Shown: piece by piece, positions 10,252-19,300 of the stretch | Position numbering within the stretch: position 1 is the first letter of the stretch | Layout of the letters: every line of letters begins with the position of its first letter | DNA from: Moraxella equi | Lineage (GTDB): Bacteria > Pseudomonadota > Gammaproteobacteria > Pseudomonadales > Moraxellaceae | Direction of reading: 5' to 3' | DNA: 64,000 nt | Assembly: GCF_002027555.1 (NCBI RefSeq) | Contig: NZ_MXAP01000029.1 | Location: 14,538 to 78,537 of the forward strand | Translations under genes and position numbers: made by a program | Notes under the pieces: generated by a model | Database searches by the model: none | Seen by the model: only the letters and a program-made list of their open reading frames with translations | Told to the model about the DNA's origin: nothing

Positions 10252-10463
10252 TTTAGGGCGTGCCTGCCTTTTATATTTGCCATGAAAAATGAGGAAAATC
10301 GCCCGTTTTTCAAGAAAAAAGTGAGGTTTGATAGTCATTCTATCAAACGAGCTTTTGACGATGAAAACCAGATTTAGTCATTTTCATGCAAAAACGATTA
10401 GTTTATTTCTAAAATATTTCTATATTGTAAATAGTGTTATAAAGGGTAGGCACGCCCTAAAAA
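10252..10463. mobile_element. MITE-like non-coding element with terminal inverted repeats, copy 1
   Basis: This is a 212-bp stretch between dsbD and the DUF3465 gene with no convincing ORF. Its left end TTTAGGGCGTGCCTGCC is matched in reverse complement by its right end GGTAGGCACGCCCTAAA. A hairpin at 10317-10356 (GTTTGATAG/CTATCAAAC around TCATT) occupies the middle. A diverged second copy lies at 40235-40448 in the same orientation, with long blocks of shared sequence. No transposase is present, so any movement would need one elsewhere in the genome. I did not identify a target-site duplication with confidence. Confidence 0.75.
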
Positions 10464-10713
10464 TTAGTGCCGTCATTTAAATGCAGGTATAAAATTTACA
10501 AAGCCAACAACAAACAACTGACAAAAATTGTAAGTCATTGACAAAAAATGTCAGTTTGGTAAAAATTGGTAATCTTAGGTGAGGTAGAGTTGTGAACCCG
10601 AGCGTTTACAACTTTATTTTGCAAGCGTGTTTGGCTTTTGTTAAAATATGCAGTTTTAAGCCATGTTCTGATGACTTGCTTTGGGCAAACTGTGGGTAAA
10701 ACATTTGGGCAAA

Positions 10714-11289
10714 ATGAATAAACAGACAGATAAAATGAAACAGGCTAGACAAACCAAGACAGCACTGGGTGTATGTACACACTGGGCAAGACCATTTGTA
10801 CTGGGGGCGACATTAGGAGTGATGTGTTTGGCATTGACCGCTTGCCTTGATGATAACCCAAGCAAGCAAGCTCCCCAAACATCGCAGGCTCAGACTTTGG
10901 TGGATGCCCAAACCGCCCAAAACACACAGCCCAAGCAGTCAAATCCAAGCTGTCAAAATCAGCTCATCGTCACAAGCTTTGCCGAGCGACGCTCTGATGT
11001 CCAAGTGGCAGGGTGTGGCACGGTCAAAGCAACCCTGCCCGATGACAACAAAGGCTCACGTCACCAAAAATTTATCGTCTCATTAGACGGGGTGGACATG
11101 ACGGTGCTTATCGCCCATAACATTGACCTAGCCCCTTATGTGACAGGGCTAAAAAAGGGCGATAGTGTGTCATTTTATGGCGAGTATGAATACACCGACA
11201 AAGGTGGGGTGGTGCATTGGACGCATCATGACCCTGCGGGCAGACACCAAGGGGGCTGGATTATGTTTGATGGGCAAAAATATGAATAG
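10714..11289 (+). CDS. DUF3465 domain lipoprotein
   Basis: The C-terminal 100 residues match the DUF3465 pattern, ending [17 protein letters not shown], in which the HHDPAGRH block is the family hallmark. The domain is small and beta-rich and its biochemical role is unknown. The N terminus is a long positively charged lead, a hydrophobic segment and a lipobox LTAC, so the protein is probably a lipoprotein exported and anchored through that cysteine. A Gln/Thr-rich linker separates lipobox and domain. In-frame starts are TTG 10681, ATG 10714 and ATG 10735; the last would give the most usual signal-peptide length. It stands alone, downstream of the MITE-like element. Confidence 0.8.
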   Translation: MNKQTDKMKQARQTKTALGVCTHWARPFVLGATLGVMCLALTACLDDNPSKQAPQTSQAQTLVDAQTAQNTQPKQSNPSCQNQLIVTSFAERRSDVQVAGCGTVKATLPDDNKGSRHQKFIVSLDGVDMTVLIAHNIDLAPYVTGLKKGDSVSFYGEYEYTDKGGVVHWTHHDPAGRHQGGWIMFDGQKYE

Positions 11290-11416
11290 CGGTCTTTGCG
11301 TTTAATGTTTTTAAAATTTAACTTTTGGTCTTAATTTGATTTATTATTTAACAAAACATGACAAGCATGAACGCAGAATGATTTAAGCTTGTCATTTACC
11401 CAGTGTGAGATATTTT

Positions 11417-12646
11417 ATGAAGTTTATCCCAAAGCGATTAAGCCTTGCTGTGACGCTCTCGTCACTGTCGTTAGGCGTGATGAGTGGGCAGGCATGGGCA
11501 GAAGAGATTGCCCTGCCCATGCCCGAAGTGAGTGCGGTGCAGACGAGTGAGCCTGACATTGCCGACCCTGTGCAGGGCGAACGACTGTTCTTTGACTGTG
11601 CATCCGTGGCCAATGATGGTGAGCGTTTGGCATGTTTTGACAGCATTGCCCTAGGCAAAGTGCCAAGCGTGCTTCAAGACAAACGCCCCCTTGATTTGGG
11701 ACAGACCTTTAAACGCACCATCAAGGGCGACCCACAGGTGGTGCTTGCCGAGACTGCCAGTGATTTGCCGACTGCTGACATCGCCCCAACAGAGAATGGG
11801 GCGGATGATGAGATAAATCCCGACATCAGTGCCAGTGGCTTTGGCAAGGTGGATGGTAGTAGATACACACCGCTGAGTTTGGCTTATGACTTGGATAGAA
11901 ACAGTGGTGGAGTGTGGAAGGCTCGTCCCCATAACCCCATGTATGTCCTACCAGTGTTTGTCAATACCAAACCCAATCGTTCGGTCAGCGCCCCAACCCA
12001 AGAAGCAGTGGATTATACCGATAATGACATCCGTAGCACCGAGTTAAAATTCCAACTCTCATTCAAATCCAAAGTTGTCGAAGATTTGTTTGGCACGAAC
12101 GCAGACATGTGGTTTGGCTATACTCAGCAGTCGCATTGGCAGGTCTATAACGAAGATAACTCACGTCCATTTAGGGCTCATGACTATCAGCCAGAGCTGT
12201 TTATCACTCAGCCTGTGGTCGCAGACCTACCCTTTGATGGTAAACTGCGTATGCTCGGGGCGGGTGTGGTACACCACTCAAACGGCGAAGATGACCCTTT
12301 GTCACGCTCATGGAACCGTGCCTATATCATGGCAGGGGCGGAGGTTGCTAAGACCAGTGACAGTAGCCGTCCTGATGATAACCCTGATATTGTAGACTAT
12401 TATGGTCATGGTGATGTGCGTGTTATGTATCAGTTTGATAAGGGCAATAATATCTCAGGCACACTGCGTTATAACCCTAAGACCAGCAAAGGAGCGGTTC
12501 AGCTTGACTATGTTCGCCCCATTGGTCGTGGCGTGAGTGGTTATGTTCAGCTGTTCCATGGCTATGGTCAGTCCATCATTGATTATAATCATGAGTCCAC
12601 GACCGTGGGTGTGGGCGTGATGTTAAATGACTGGATGGGATTATAA
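11417..12646 (+). CDS. pldA: Outer membrane phospholipase A1
   Basis: PldA (OMPLA) is a 12-strand outer-membrane barrel that hydrolyses phospholipids that have flipped to the outer leaflet. A signal peptide ends near AWAEE. The catalytic motif is HHSNG, with His286 and Ser288 in the positions of the E. coli HQSNG pair. Downstream aromatic-rich strands match the family. The N-terminal 130 residues before the barrel are longer than in E. coli PldA and contain a DCASVANDGERLACFDSIA stretch, a cysteine-pair segment also seen ahead of PldA in relatives of this group. The start at 11417 is preferred to the upstream GTG at 11405. The stop lies only 3 bp before the comF-like frame opens. Confidence 0.93.
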   Translation: MKFIPKRLSLAVTLSSLSLGVMSGQAWAEEIALPMPEVSAVQTSEPDIADPVQGERLFFDCASVANDGERLACFDSIALGKVPSVLQDKRPLDLGQTFKRTIKGDPQVVLAETASDLPTADIAPTENGADDEINPDISASGFGKVDGSRYTPLSLAYDLDRNSGGVWKARPHNPMYVLPVFVNTKPNRSVSAPTQEAVDYTDNDIRSTELKFQLSFKSKVVEDLFGTNADMWFGYTQQSHWQVYNEDNSRPFRAHDYQPELFITQPVVADLPFDGKLRMLGAGVVHHSNGEDDPLSRSWNRAYIMAGAEVAKTSDSSRPDDNPDIVDYYGHGDVRVMYQFDKGNNISGTLRYNPKTSKGAVQLDYVRPIGRGVSGYVQLFHGYGQSIIDYNHESTTVGVGVMLNDWMGL

Positions 12647-12682
12647 CCTTTGCTCGCTCGCCTGCCCCCGTATGTCCTTGCC

Positions 12683-13423
12683 ATGCTCTCATCATACGTG
12701 CATGAGTGCTGTCAGTTATGTGGGCAGACGATAGAGGTTAAGCCTAAGTTGGATATAGTGGGTGTGGCTGACCATGCCTCTTTTTGTCATATTCCTGTTT
12801 ACCATGCACCCTTTTACCATGCTCCACTGCTTTGTATGTATTGTCATGCCCAGTGGGCGGGTAGATTGCCGATATTTGCCATGCGTGATGATGGGCGAGA
12901 GATTGCTTTGTATGCGAGTGCTTATTATGATGTGCCGTTAAAGCAGGTCATGACCGCCTTTAAGGATAAATGCGATGTGTCATCACTCATGGTGCTGTAT
13001 CATCTGATGAGATATGTCAAGCGACCCCAAGGGGTAAATGCTGATAATGCCGTGCTTATCCCAACACCGACCACAAGCTCTCGTTTGGTGGAGCGGGGAT
13101 TTTATCCTGTGCTGATTTTGACCAGATATTTATCCTTTTTATGGCAGATACCGATATGGCAGGGTGTCGCTCGCTTGGATAACGCCATTCATCAGCGTGG
13201 TCTTAGCCGTAGCGACCGCCTGCATAACGTCAAGCATGATTTTTATCTGACCGACCCTTTGCCGACTCGTCACGCGATACTGGTAGATGATGTTGTGACC
13301 ACAGGCTCAACACTACTTGCCATGGCAAATGCCATTTGGGTAGAACACCCCACTGCCAAAATTCATGGCGTTTGTGCATTACATGGGCGAGAGGGGATTC
13401 ATCTGCCGATTTTGGATGGGTAA
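12683..13423 (+). CDS. comF: ComF-family phosphoribosyltransferase-like protein
   Basis: ComF/GntX-type proteins pair an N-terminal zinc-ribbon-like cysteine cluster with a type I phosphoribosyltransferase fold, and in several naturally competent bacteria they are needed for DNA uptake. Cysteines are visible in CCQLCG and CMYCHAQW. The PRPP-binding loop is VDDVVTTGSTL, as in the family. The frame opens with TTG at 12650, immediately after pldA, but the ATG at 12683 puts the cysteine cluster near the N terminus as expected. The placement right after pldA suggests cotranscription. The family is firm; a role in transformation is inferred from homologues. Confidence 0.88.
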   Translation: MLSSYVHECCQLCGQTIEVKPKLDIVGVADHASFCHIPVYHAPFYHAPLLCMYCHAQWAGRLPIFAMRDDGREIALYASAYYDVPLKQVMTAFKDKCDVSSLMVLYHLMRYVKRPQGVNADNAVLIPTPTTSSRLVERGFYPVLILTRYLSFLWQIPIWQGVARLDNAIHQRGLSRSDRLHNVKHDFYLTDPLPTRHAILVDDVVTTGSTLLAMANAIWVEHPTAKIHGVCALHGREGIHLPILDG

Positions 13424-13595
13424 AGACCCCAAGCCTATTTAGTCGCTTAATTCATGGATTGGCAGGGATAAGCGGTGTTGGTTTTGGTGCTGATTTTTGC
13501 TACAATAGATGAATGAATTGTCAATTTTTGTCAATAAAGTGACGTATTTTTAACCATATTTTAGGCATATTCATCCCAAAAATCAACGATGGTTA

Positions 13596-13611
13596 GGGCA
13601 TGATTCTTGCA
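13596..13611 (+). promoter_or_regulatory. Sigma-54-like promoter for the minor-pilin operon
   Basis: GGGCATGATTCTTGCA matches the RpoN consensus TGGCACG-N4-TTGCA at most positions, with invariant GG and GC exactly 10 bases apart (13597-13598 and 13609-13610). It would start transcription near 13622, about 60 bp before the GTG of the first pilin gene. RpoN control of pilus genes is known in Moraxella and Pseudomonas. No activator site was identified. Confidence 0.5.
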
Positions 13612-13679
13612 ACATTATCATTAATTTTCACTACTATTTAATTGGGATAATTTGTATCCCAGCCTGTCGGGGACGACTC

Positions 13680-14186
13680 GTGTTTCATTTAAATTTACAT
13701 TCTTACCGTCATCAGTCAGGGTTTACCTTGGTTGAGATGATAATAACAATCGCAGTAATGGGGGTAATTGCCGCCATTGCCTATCCTGGTCTGCAATCAC
13801 AAATTGCTAAAGCTCGTGTGGCACAGACTGCAGGAGATATTGAATCCGCACTAAAAGAGGCAAGGGCGGAAGCATTAATTAAAAGAACAAATATTACAGT
13901 GCAATTAAGCAATAATCAGATGCTCTCAGCAACTGGACTTAACAATCAGAGTGTTATTAAGCCAGTTAAGGTTCCTAAGAATGTCACTATTACCCCTTTG
14001 GGAAATACGCCAACAACCATTGTTTTCACAGCAAACAAGGTTGTAAAGAATGGTGCTAACTCATCAAATTTAAATGCTAACAACGGTTTTGTTGTTTGTT
14101 ATCATGGTTCAAGAGCGGTAAAATCCATCCTAATTGATCCTACAGCAAACATTCGAGTGGTTTCCAATCAAGGGAGTTGCACATGA
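13680..14186 (+). CDS. fimT: Minor pseudopilin, GspH/FimT (FimU-like) family
   Basis: This is the first gene of a minor-pilin operon. Minor pilins prime type IV pilus assembly and sit at the pilus tip with PilY1. The prepilin peptidase site is clear: SG|FTLVEM followed by a hydrophobic helix (IITIAVMGVIAAIAYPGLQ), cleaved after Gly in a leader of about 14 residues. Two C-terminal cysteines probably make the usual disulfide. The only reasonable start is GTG at 13680, as no ATG precedes the cleavage site. The stop codon overlaps the ATG of pilV (ATGA). FimT and FimU are paralogues; operon order argues for the FimU role. Confidence 0.87.
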   Translation: MFHLNLHSYRHQSGFTLVEMIITIAVMGVIAAIAYPGLQSQIAKARVAQTAGDIESALKEARAEALIKRTNITVQLSNNQMLSATGLNNQSVIKPVKVPKNVTITPLGNTPTTIVFTANKVVKNGANSSNLNANNGFVVCYHGSRAVKSILIDPTANIRVVSNQGSCT

Positions 14187-14698
14187 TAACTTTTAAAAAC
14201 GAACAAGGTATTGGTTTGGTTGAAGTGATGGTGGCTCTTTTCTTGCTGTCCATCGCAGTTCTTGGGTTTAGTGCATTGCAAATGACCGCAGTCAGAACAA
14301 CGGATGAAAGTCTGATGAGAACCCGTGCATTAACCATCATGCGTGGTGGTGCAGAGACCATGCGTGGACATGCTCAAGCCATTAATGCTTTTCAGGCAGC
14401 TCTTAACACTCCCAATGTAGGACAGGCAAGTTCAAATGATTGTATTGGTGCTTTGTCTTGCACACCGGATCAAATTGCGGCAAAAGATGCGGCAATTTTG
14501 AATCAATTTGCTGCCAATCATGGCATTAGATTGGGTCTGCATGACTGCCCAGGAACTAGTGGTGAGCAGTTACGTAAATGCATGATTGCAGCGTGGGATG
14601 ACACCCAGCCAAGCTTTGGTGCAGATGCTCCTGCTTGTGCTAATACATCGGGTGTACAGCACCCGAATGCCAACTGTTTTGTTATGGAGGCATACTAA
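14183..14698 (+). CDS. pilV: Type IV pilus minor pilin PilV
   Basis: PilV is a minor pilin of the tip/priming complex. The N terminus NEQGIGLVEVMVALFLLSIA has the PilV-type processing site (QG|IGLVEV) and transmembrane helix. The product is about 171 residues, a normal length. Four or more cysteines are in the globular part. The ATG at 14183 overlaps the previous stop, and its own stop overlaps the pilW start (TAATG), so translation of the three genes is probably coupled. Confidence 0.9.
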   Translation: MITFKNEQGIGLVEVMVALFLLSIAVLGFSALQMTAVRTTDESLMRTRALTIMRGGAETMRGHAQAINAFQAALNTPNVGQASSNDCIGALSCTPDQIAAKDAAILNQFAANHGIRLGLHDCPGTSGEQLRKCMIAAWDDTQPSFGADAPACANTSGVQHPNANCFVMEAY

Positions 14699-15549
14699 TG
14701 AGTGTGGCGAGTCAAAAAGGTTTCACATTAATTGAATTGATGATTTCTTTAGTGCTAGGATTGTTGATAGCTGCTGCTGTCATGCAGGTGTATATCATGA
14801 GTATTCGAACCAATAATATACAGGAGAGCGGTAGTAATATTCAAAATGCCAGTATTTTTGGGTTGCAAAGATTGGAGGATGGTCTAAGACTTGCAAATTT
14901 GGGGAATAGTCATAGAAAGATTAACGGAGCTACACCTGCTGGAGGTGTGGTTCTAACCGATGCTAACCTTGCTGGTATTGGTCCTGATATGGTGACACGG
15001 GATAATGCTCATCCTTCTAATGTTAATAATGTGAACTCTGACCAGTTAACGATATCTTACCGTAATGTCTCGGGGAGAACCATGTTTGATTGCCAAGGTA
15101 ATGCAATAAACCCAGATGAGATGGCGATTGAACGTTACTTTCTGTCGGGGACGGCTCCAAATTTACATCTATTTTGCGATGCTGGTCGTGCTACTACCAA
15201 TGCAGATGGTGTACCAACAGGTATTACTGAAGGTGTCAATGGTCCAGGCACGATTTTTATGGAAAATGTCGATCAGTTTAAGGTTTTGATCGGTGCCCAA
15301 GATGAGACTACTTTTAATGTGGGCTATCTAACAGTTGGTCAATACCAAGCCATGAATCAACCTATTGTCTCTATTCGTGTTGCTGTTCTTAGTCGCGGTG
15401 GCACTCCGATTTTAGGAGAGCAATCGGCGACAAGATTTACTATTTTTGGACGCGAGCAAACACTGGTAGCTGATGCACGACCTCAGGTTAGGGCGGTATA
15501 TGAAACTAATGTCCTTTTGAGAAATGCACGCCTTATGCACGTCAGTTAA
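14698..15549 (+). CDS. pilW: Type IV pilus minor pilin PilW
   Basis: PilW is the largest of the PilV-W-X set and bridges minor pilins to PilX and PilY1. The cleavage motif KG|FTLIELMISLVLGLLIAA is canonical. The 283-residue length and the C-terminal RVAVLSRGG strand fit the family. It overlaps pilV by one to two bases and is followed at 22 bp by pilX. Confidence 0.9.
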   Translation: MSVASQKGFTLIELMISLVLGLLIAAAVMQVYIMSIRTNNIQESGSNIQNASIFGLQRLEDGLRLANLGNSHRKINGATPAGGVVLTDANLAGIGPDMVTRDNAHPSNVNNVNSDQLTISYRNVSGRTMFDCQGNAINPDEMAIERYFLSGTAPNLHLFCDAGRATTNADGVPTGITEGVNGPGTIFMENVDQFKVLIGAQDETTFNVGYLTVGQYQAMNQPIVSIRVAVLSRGGTPILGEQSATRFTIFGREQTLVADARPQVRAVYETNVLLRNARLMHVS

Positions 15550-15571
15550 AACACCTGAAAATGAGTTTAGT

Positions 15572-16336
15572 ATGAATAATAAATTAATGAAATCCTCTTC
15601 CATGCCCAATCAGCAAGGTGCCGCTTTAATTGCAGTACTGCTTGTATTAATAATCATCATTATGATTGGTGTAGTGGCTGTCAAGAGAAGTAGTACAGAT
15701 CTAAAATCAGCCACCGCTGATCAAATGTCAACTGTATTACTTCAGTCCTCAGAAAGTGCCAACCAGAAACTAGAAAATATTGTTAATGGCAATAGAACTC
15801 CAATTTACAGCAATCTTGTTGAGAAAAAAATTGGAGCGTTTGGTTACTTTACTACTAGTAGAGCGAACAACTATAACCGTGGTGATGAATTTGTTTTTTG
15901 TCATAGTAATAGAACAAACTATCTGATGGGACTGGCCACTGTATTTCGCGGAGGTGGTAGTATGGGGGGTGATAGTGGTTTTTGCCAGGTGAATGGCGGG
16001 GATTATACTTACACCACAGATAGAGGTACCGTGGCTACTCAGGTGAGTATTGTATTGCCAGAGTCAAAAGATAATACTGATGAAGATACTAGAGGTTTTG
16101 CACATAAAGTTAATCCAGAGGGTAAATCTATCCAAAAGTCGTATAAATTTGATATTTATGCCACCTCGGTTATCCCTTCTTATGGCAATCCCGATGGTTG
16201 TTTCGCTAATTCATCAGTGCCTGACGGTAGGAATCCTAGCCCTTTGATGGATTGTCTGTCTAGATCTAATTCGCCTTATAAGGTTATTTATCAACAAGCC
16301 TTAGTGGCGGAAGAAACCAAGCTTTCTAATAGATAA
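15572..16336 (+). CDS. pilX: Type IV pilus minor pilin PilX
   Basis: PilX-type N terminus: a short basic leader, QQGAALIAVLLVLIIIIMIG with the degenerate, alanine-containing site (QG|AALIAVL) typical of PilX rather than the FTLIE of other pilins, then VAVKRSS. The protein is 254 residues from the ATG at 15572; upstream in-frame ATGs overlap pilW and lack a signal context. In Pseudomonas PilX works with PilV, PilW and PilY1 in pilus initiation. It is followed after 48 bp by pilY1. Confidence 0.88.
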   Translation: MNNKLMKSSSMPNQQGAALIAVLLVLIIIIMIGVVAVKRSSTDLKSATADQMSTVLLQSSESANQKLENIVNGNRTPIYSNLVEKKIGAFGYFTTSRANNYNRGDEFVFCHSNRTNYLMGLATVFRGGGSMGGDSGFCQVNGGDYTYTTDRGTVATQVSIVLPESKDNTDEDTRGFAHKVNPEGKSIQKSYKFDIYATSVIPSYGNPDGCFANSSVPDGRNPSPLMDCLSRSNSPYKVIYQQALVAEETKLSNR

Positions 16337-16384
16337 ATTAAAACTCACCTTAATCGATAGATTATATTTTCTTAAGAGGTTGTT

Positions 16385-19300
16385 ATGAAACACTCAGTAA
16401 TGAAAAAACCAAACATGAAATTAAAAAGTTCACTTACTAAGCTTGCCCTTGCTACACTAGGTGTTATGTCAGCATTATCTTCTCAAGCAGCCACTAGAAA
16501 TATTGGCGACCTTGAAATCTATCAAAAAGCTCAGGGCGAAAAAGGTGCTGCCATCATCTCCATGATGCTTGACACCTCAGGGTCGATGAAATTTATTGAC
16601 CCTAAGGCGGACAATGTTGGGGTGATGGTGCTTTCGGGTTATACTTGGACCAATCGACCGGTATATGGCAGATTAATTTTAAATAATTCGTCATCAAGCT
16701 CCAACAGCTTTCCTGGGCATTGTGTGGTAGGTACCCGTAGTGGTAATAATTTATACAATCAAAGACAGGTGGATGTTCGAGATTATGTGGTATCCAATGA
16801 CATTACTGATGCGGAAGGTAAAGTGATTGGCTCTGTTAGCTATACCATCACAGGCTGTGCCACCACAGCAAATGCATTGACACTACACCAGACTGGTAAT
16901 GGTTATGAGATTGCTGGTGGTGAGGCGGATAGATTCTCTAGTCTAAAAGTAGGTTTGATTAGCTTACTGGCAGATGGTACTAAGCTTGATGAAAAAAATA
17001 AGATCGGTCTTGGTAGATATTCAGAGCCGAGTAAGAGCGGTGCGAATGCAGGCAGTATAGGTGTCCCTACTGCAGAGCTAACTGTTGAGCACAGAAAGAA
17101 ACTTATCAATTACATCAAAGATTTGAATGCAAATAACTCTACCCCGAGTGCTAACGCCTATGCTGAGGCGGGGGCGTATATGTTGGGTACCAGCACATCT
17201 GGGAATGTATCTGGTTTTTACTACTCTGCTGCTGAGACCAAAAACGGCAGTAATTACAACTCACCAATCAAAGCACAGGGTGAGAATCAATGTGGGCCTG
17301 ATGGTTATGGTATTTTCTTCTTAACTGATGGTGTGCCTAACACATCCGATTCAGCAACCGCCACTTCTATGAATACTAGTTTAAGAGGGTCTAATTTAAG
17401 TGTATCAGGGCGTGGTACTAACGATCTATCTATAGCAGGTGCTGAGGCACAAGCAGGTTCGGGTTGGCAGTATATTGGTGCGTATGCCAAGCATTTGCGT
17501 AATGTTAATAATCCCAAAAAGCAAGAGATACGCACTGCTACGGTCGGTTTTGGTGGTGATTTTGCAGGCTTTGGCACAAAGACCATTAAAGTGCCTGATC
17601 CTAAGTCCAGCTCAGGATTTAAGGATAAAATTATTCCCGACTGCAACACCGCACGTAGCGTTGATGCTAAGAATCTGTGCCTATGGGGTGAGTATCCTGG
17701 TCAGCATAACAGCAAACAGACAGGTGGTTGGGGCAATGGCGGTTTTACTTCTACCAGTAGTGCATCTGCCTTAGCAAATGCTGTGACTGACTTTATTGGT
17801 GATTTGACGGCTGACAACGACATCTCAGCACTGCCTGCAGGTTCGATCACCATTCCTGATGACCCTTATTCTACGGTTTCACAGCAACCCATTGCTTATC
17901 TGCCTATGGTTCAACCTGATTTGGTGAGTCGTAAGTCAGCTTGGCAGGGCAACTTGAAGAAATATAGCATTGAGGATGGTACTTTCTATGGCAGAGGTAA
18001 TGTCAGGCTTTATGCTGAATCAGGCGGTAATGGGCGAATCAAAGGTGTCAGTCTAAATCCTGCTGCCGTGGATTTATGGTCTGCTACCAGTGGTGCAACT
18101 GGAAATAGTCAGGTCACCTCAGGCGGGGTATACAGCAATCTGAAAAAACCAGGAGCTAATACAGGTTCGCAACGTGCTGTGTTTATTGAAGATATGGGTG
18201 CAGATAATAAACCAACACTACGTAAGTTTGGCGTTAATGCTACTGGAGAGCTTTTATTAGACAATCAAAAAATCTCCAATTCAAATACTTTTAGAGATGC
18301 CGCTACCTATACCATAGATGTGATAAACCATCTTTTGGCGTTTGTTGGTTATAATGGTATGCCAGACACTACTCGGCTGTCTGATTTGGGTACTGTTAAG
18401 GTAACACCATCAGGTGCTGAGCCTAAGTTGGGTGCTATTTTACATAGTAGTCCAAGCTTGGTGTCTTACTCAGCAACGTTTGATGATACGGGTGCTATTC
18501 GAGCTGATGGTCGTGATGACTACTTGCTGTTTGGATCGATGAATGGTGCACTGCATTTGGTGAACACCGATGATAAAACAAATAGTTCTAATGGAGGTCA
18601 AGAAAAACTGGCCATCATTCCTAAAGTCATGCTAAAAAATCAGCCTAGAGCTCTATCAATGTCAGATCATCAGGATGAGGGTAAGCCGGCATTTGGCGTT
18701 GACGCCCCGTGGCTGGTGGTTGCTAACCATGTCTACGACTCCAGTAAAAATAAGGTAACTGTAGGTGAGCAACCAGAGATTACTGTTAACAAAAATGGAC
18801 AGACAAGCAAAGAAAGAGCGACAAATAGACTAGGTGGTATGCATGCTTTTGGTGGCTTTAGGATGGGTGCCAAAGGGTTGTATGGTATTGATTTGACCAA
18901 AATGTCCAAGTCATCAACTGCAACAGACAAGCCTGCCCTTGATTTTGTTATCACTCCACAGACTGAGAATTTTGACCGTATCAGCTACTTATGGAATAAA
19001 CCAACATTTGCTCGTATCAAGATGAATGCTAGTGACAAATATGGTACCGATGTTTTGGTATTTGGTGGTGGTTATGATATGTGTTATGAAGATGAGGCAT
19101 TTCAAGTTGGTGAAAATACTTCTAAGAATGCTGAGTGTAACACAAAAACAGTTGCTGACGGTAACGCCGTGTATATTGTAAATGCCAAGACTGGCGAATT
19201 AATTTGGTCCGCTTCATCAAGTTATTCAAGTGCTACCGATACCAAACTAAAAAAGGTAGATACCATTAAAAATAGTATCGTAGGTAGTATTGAAGTGTTG

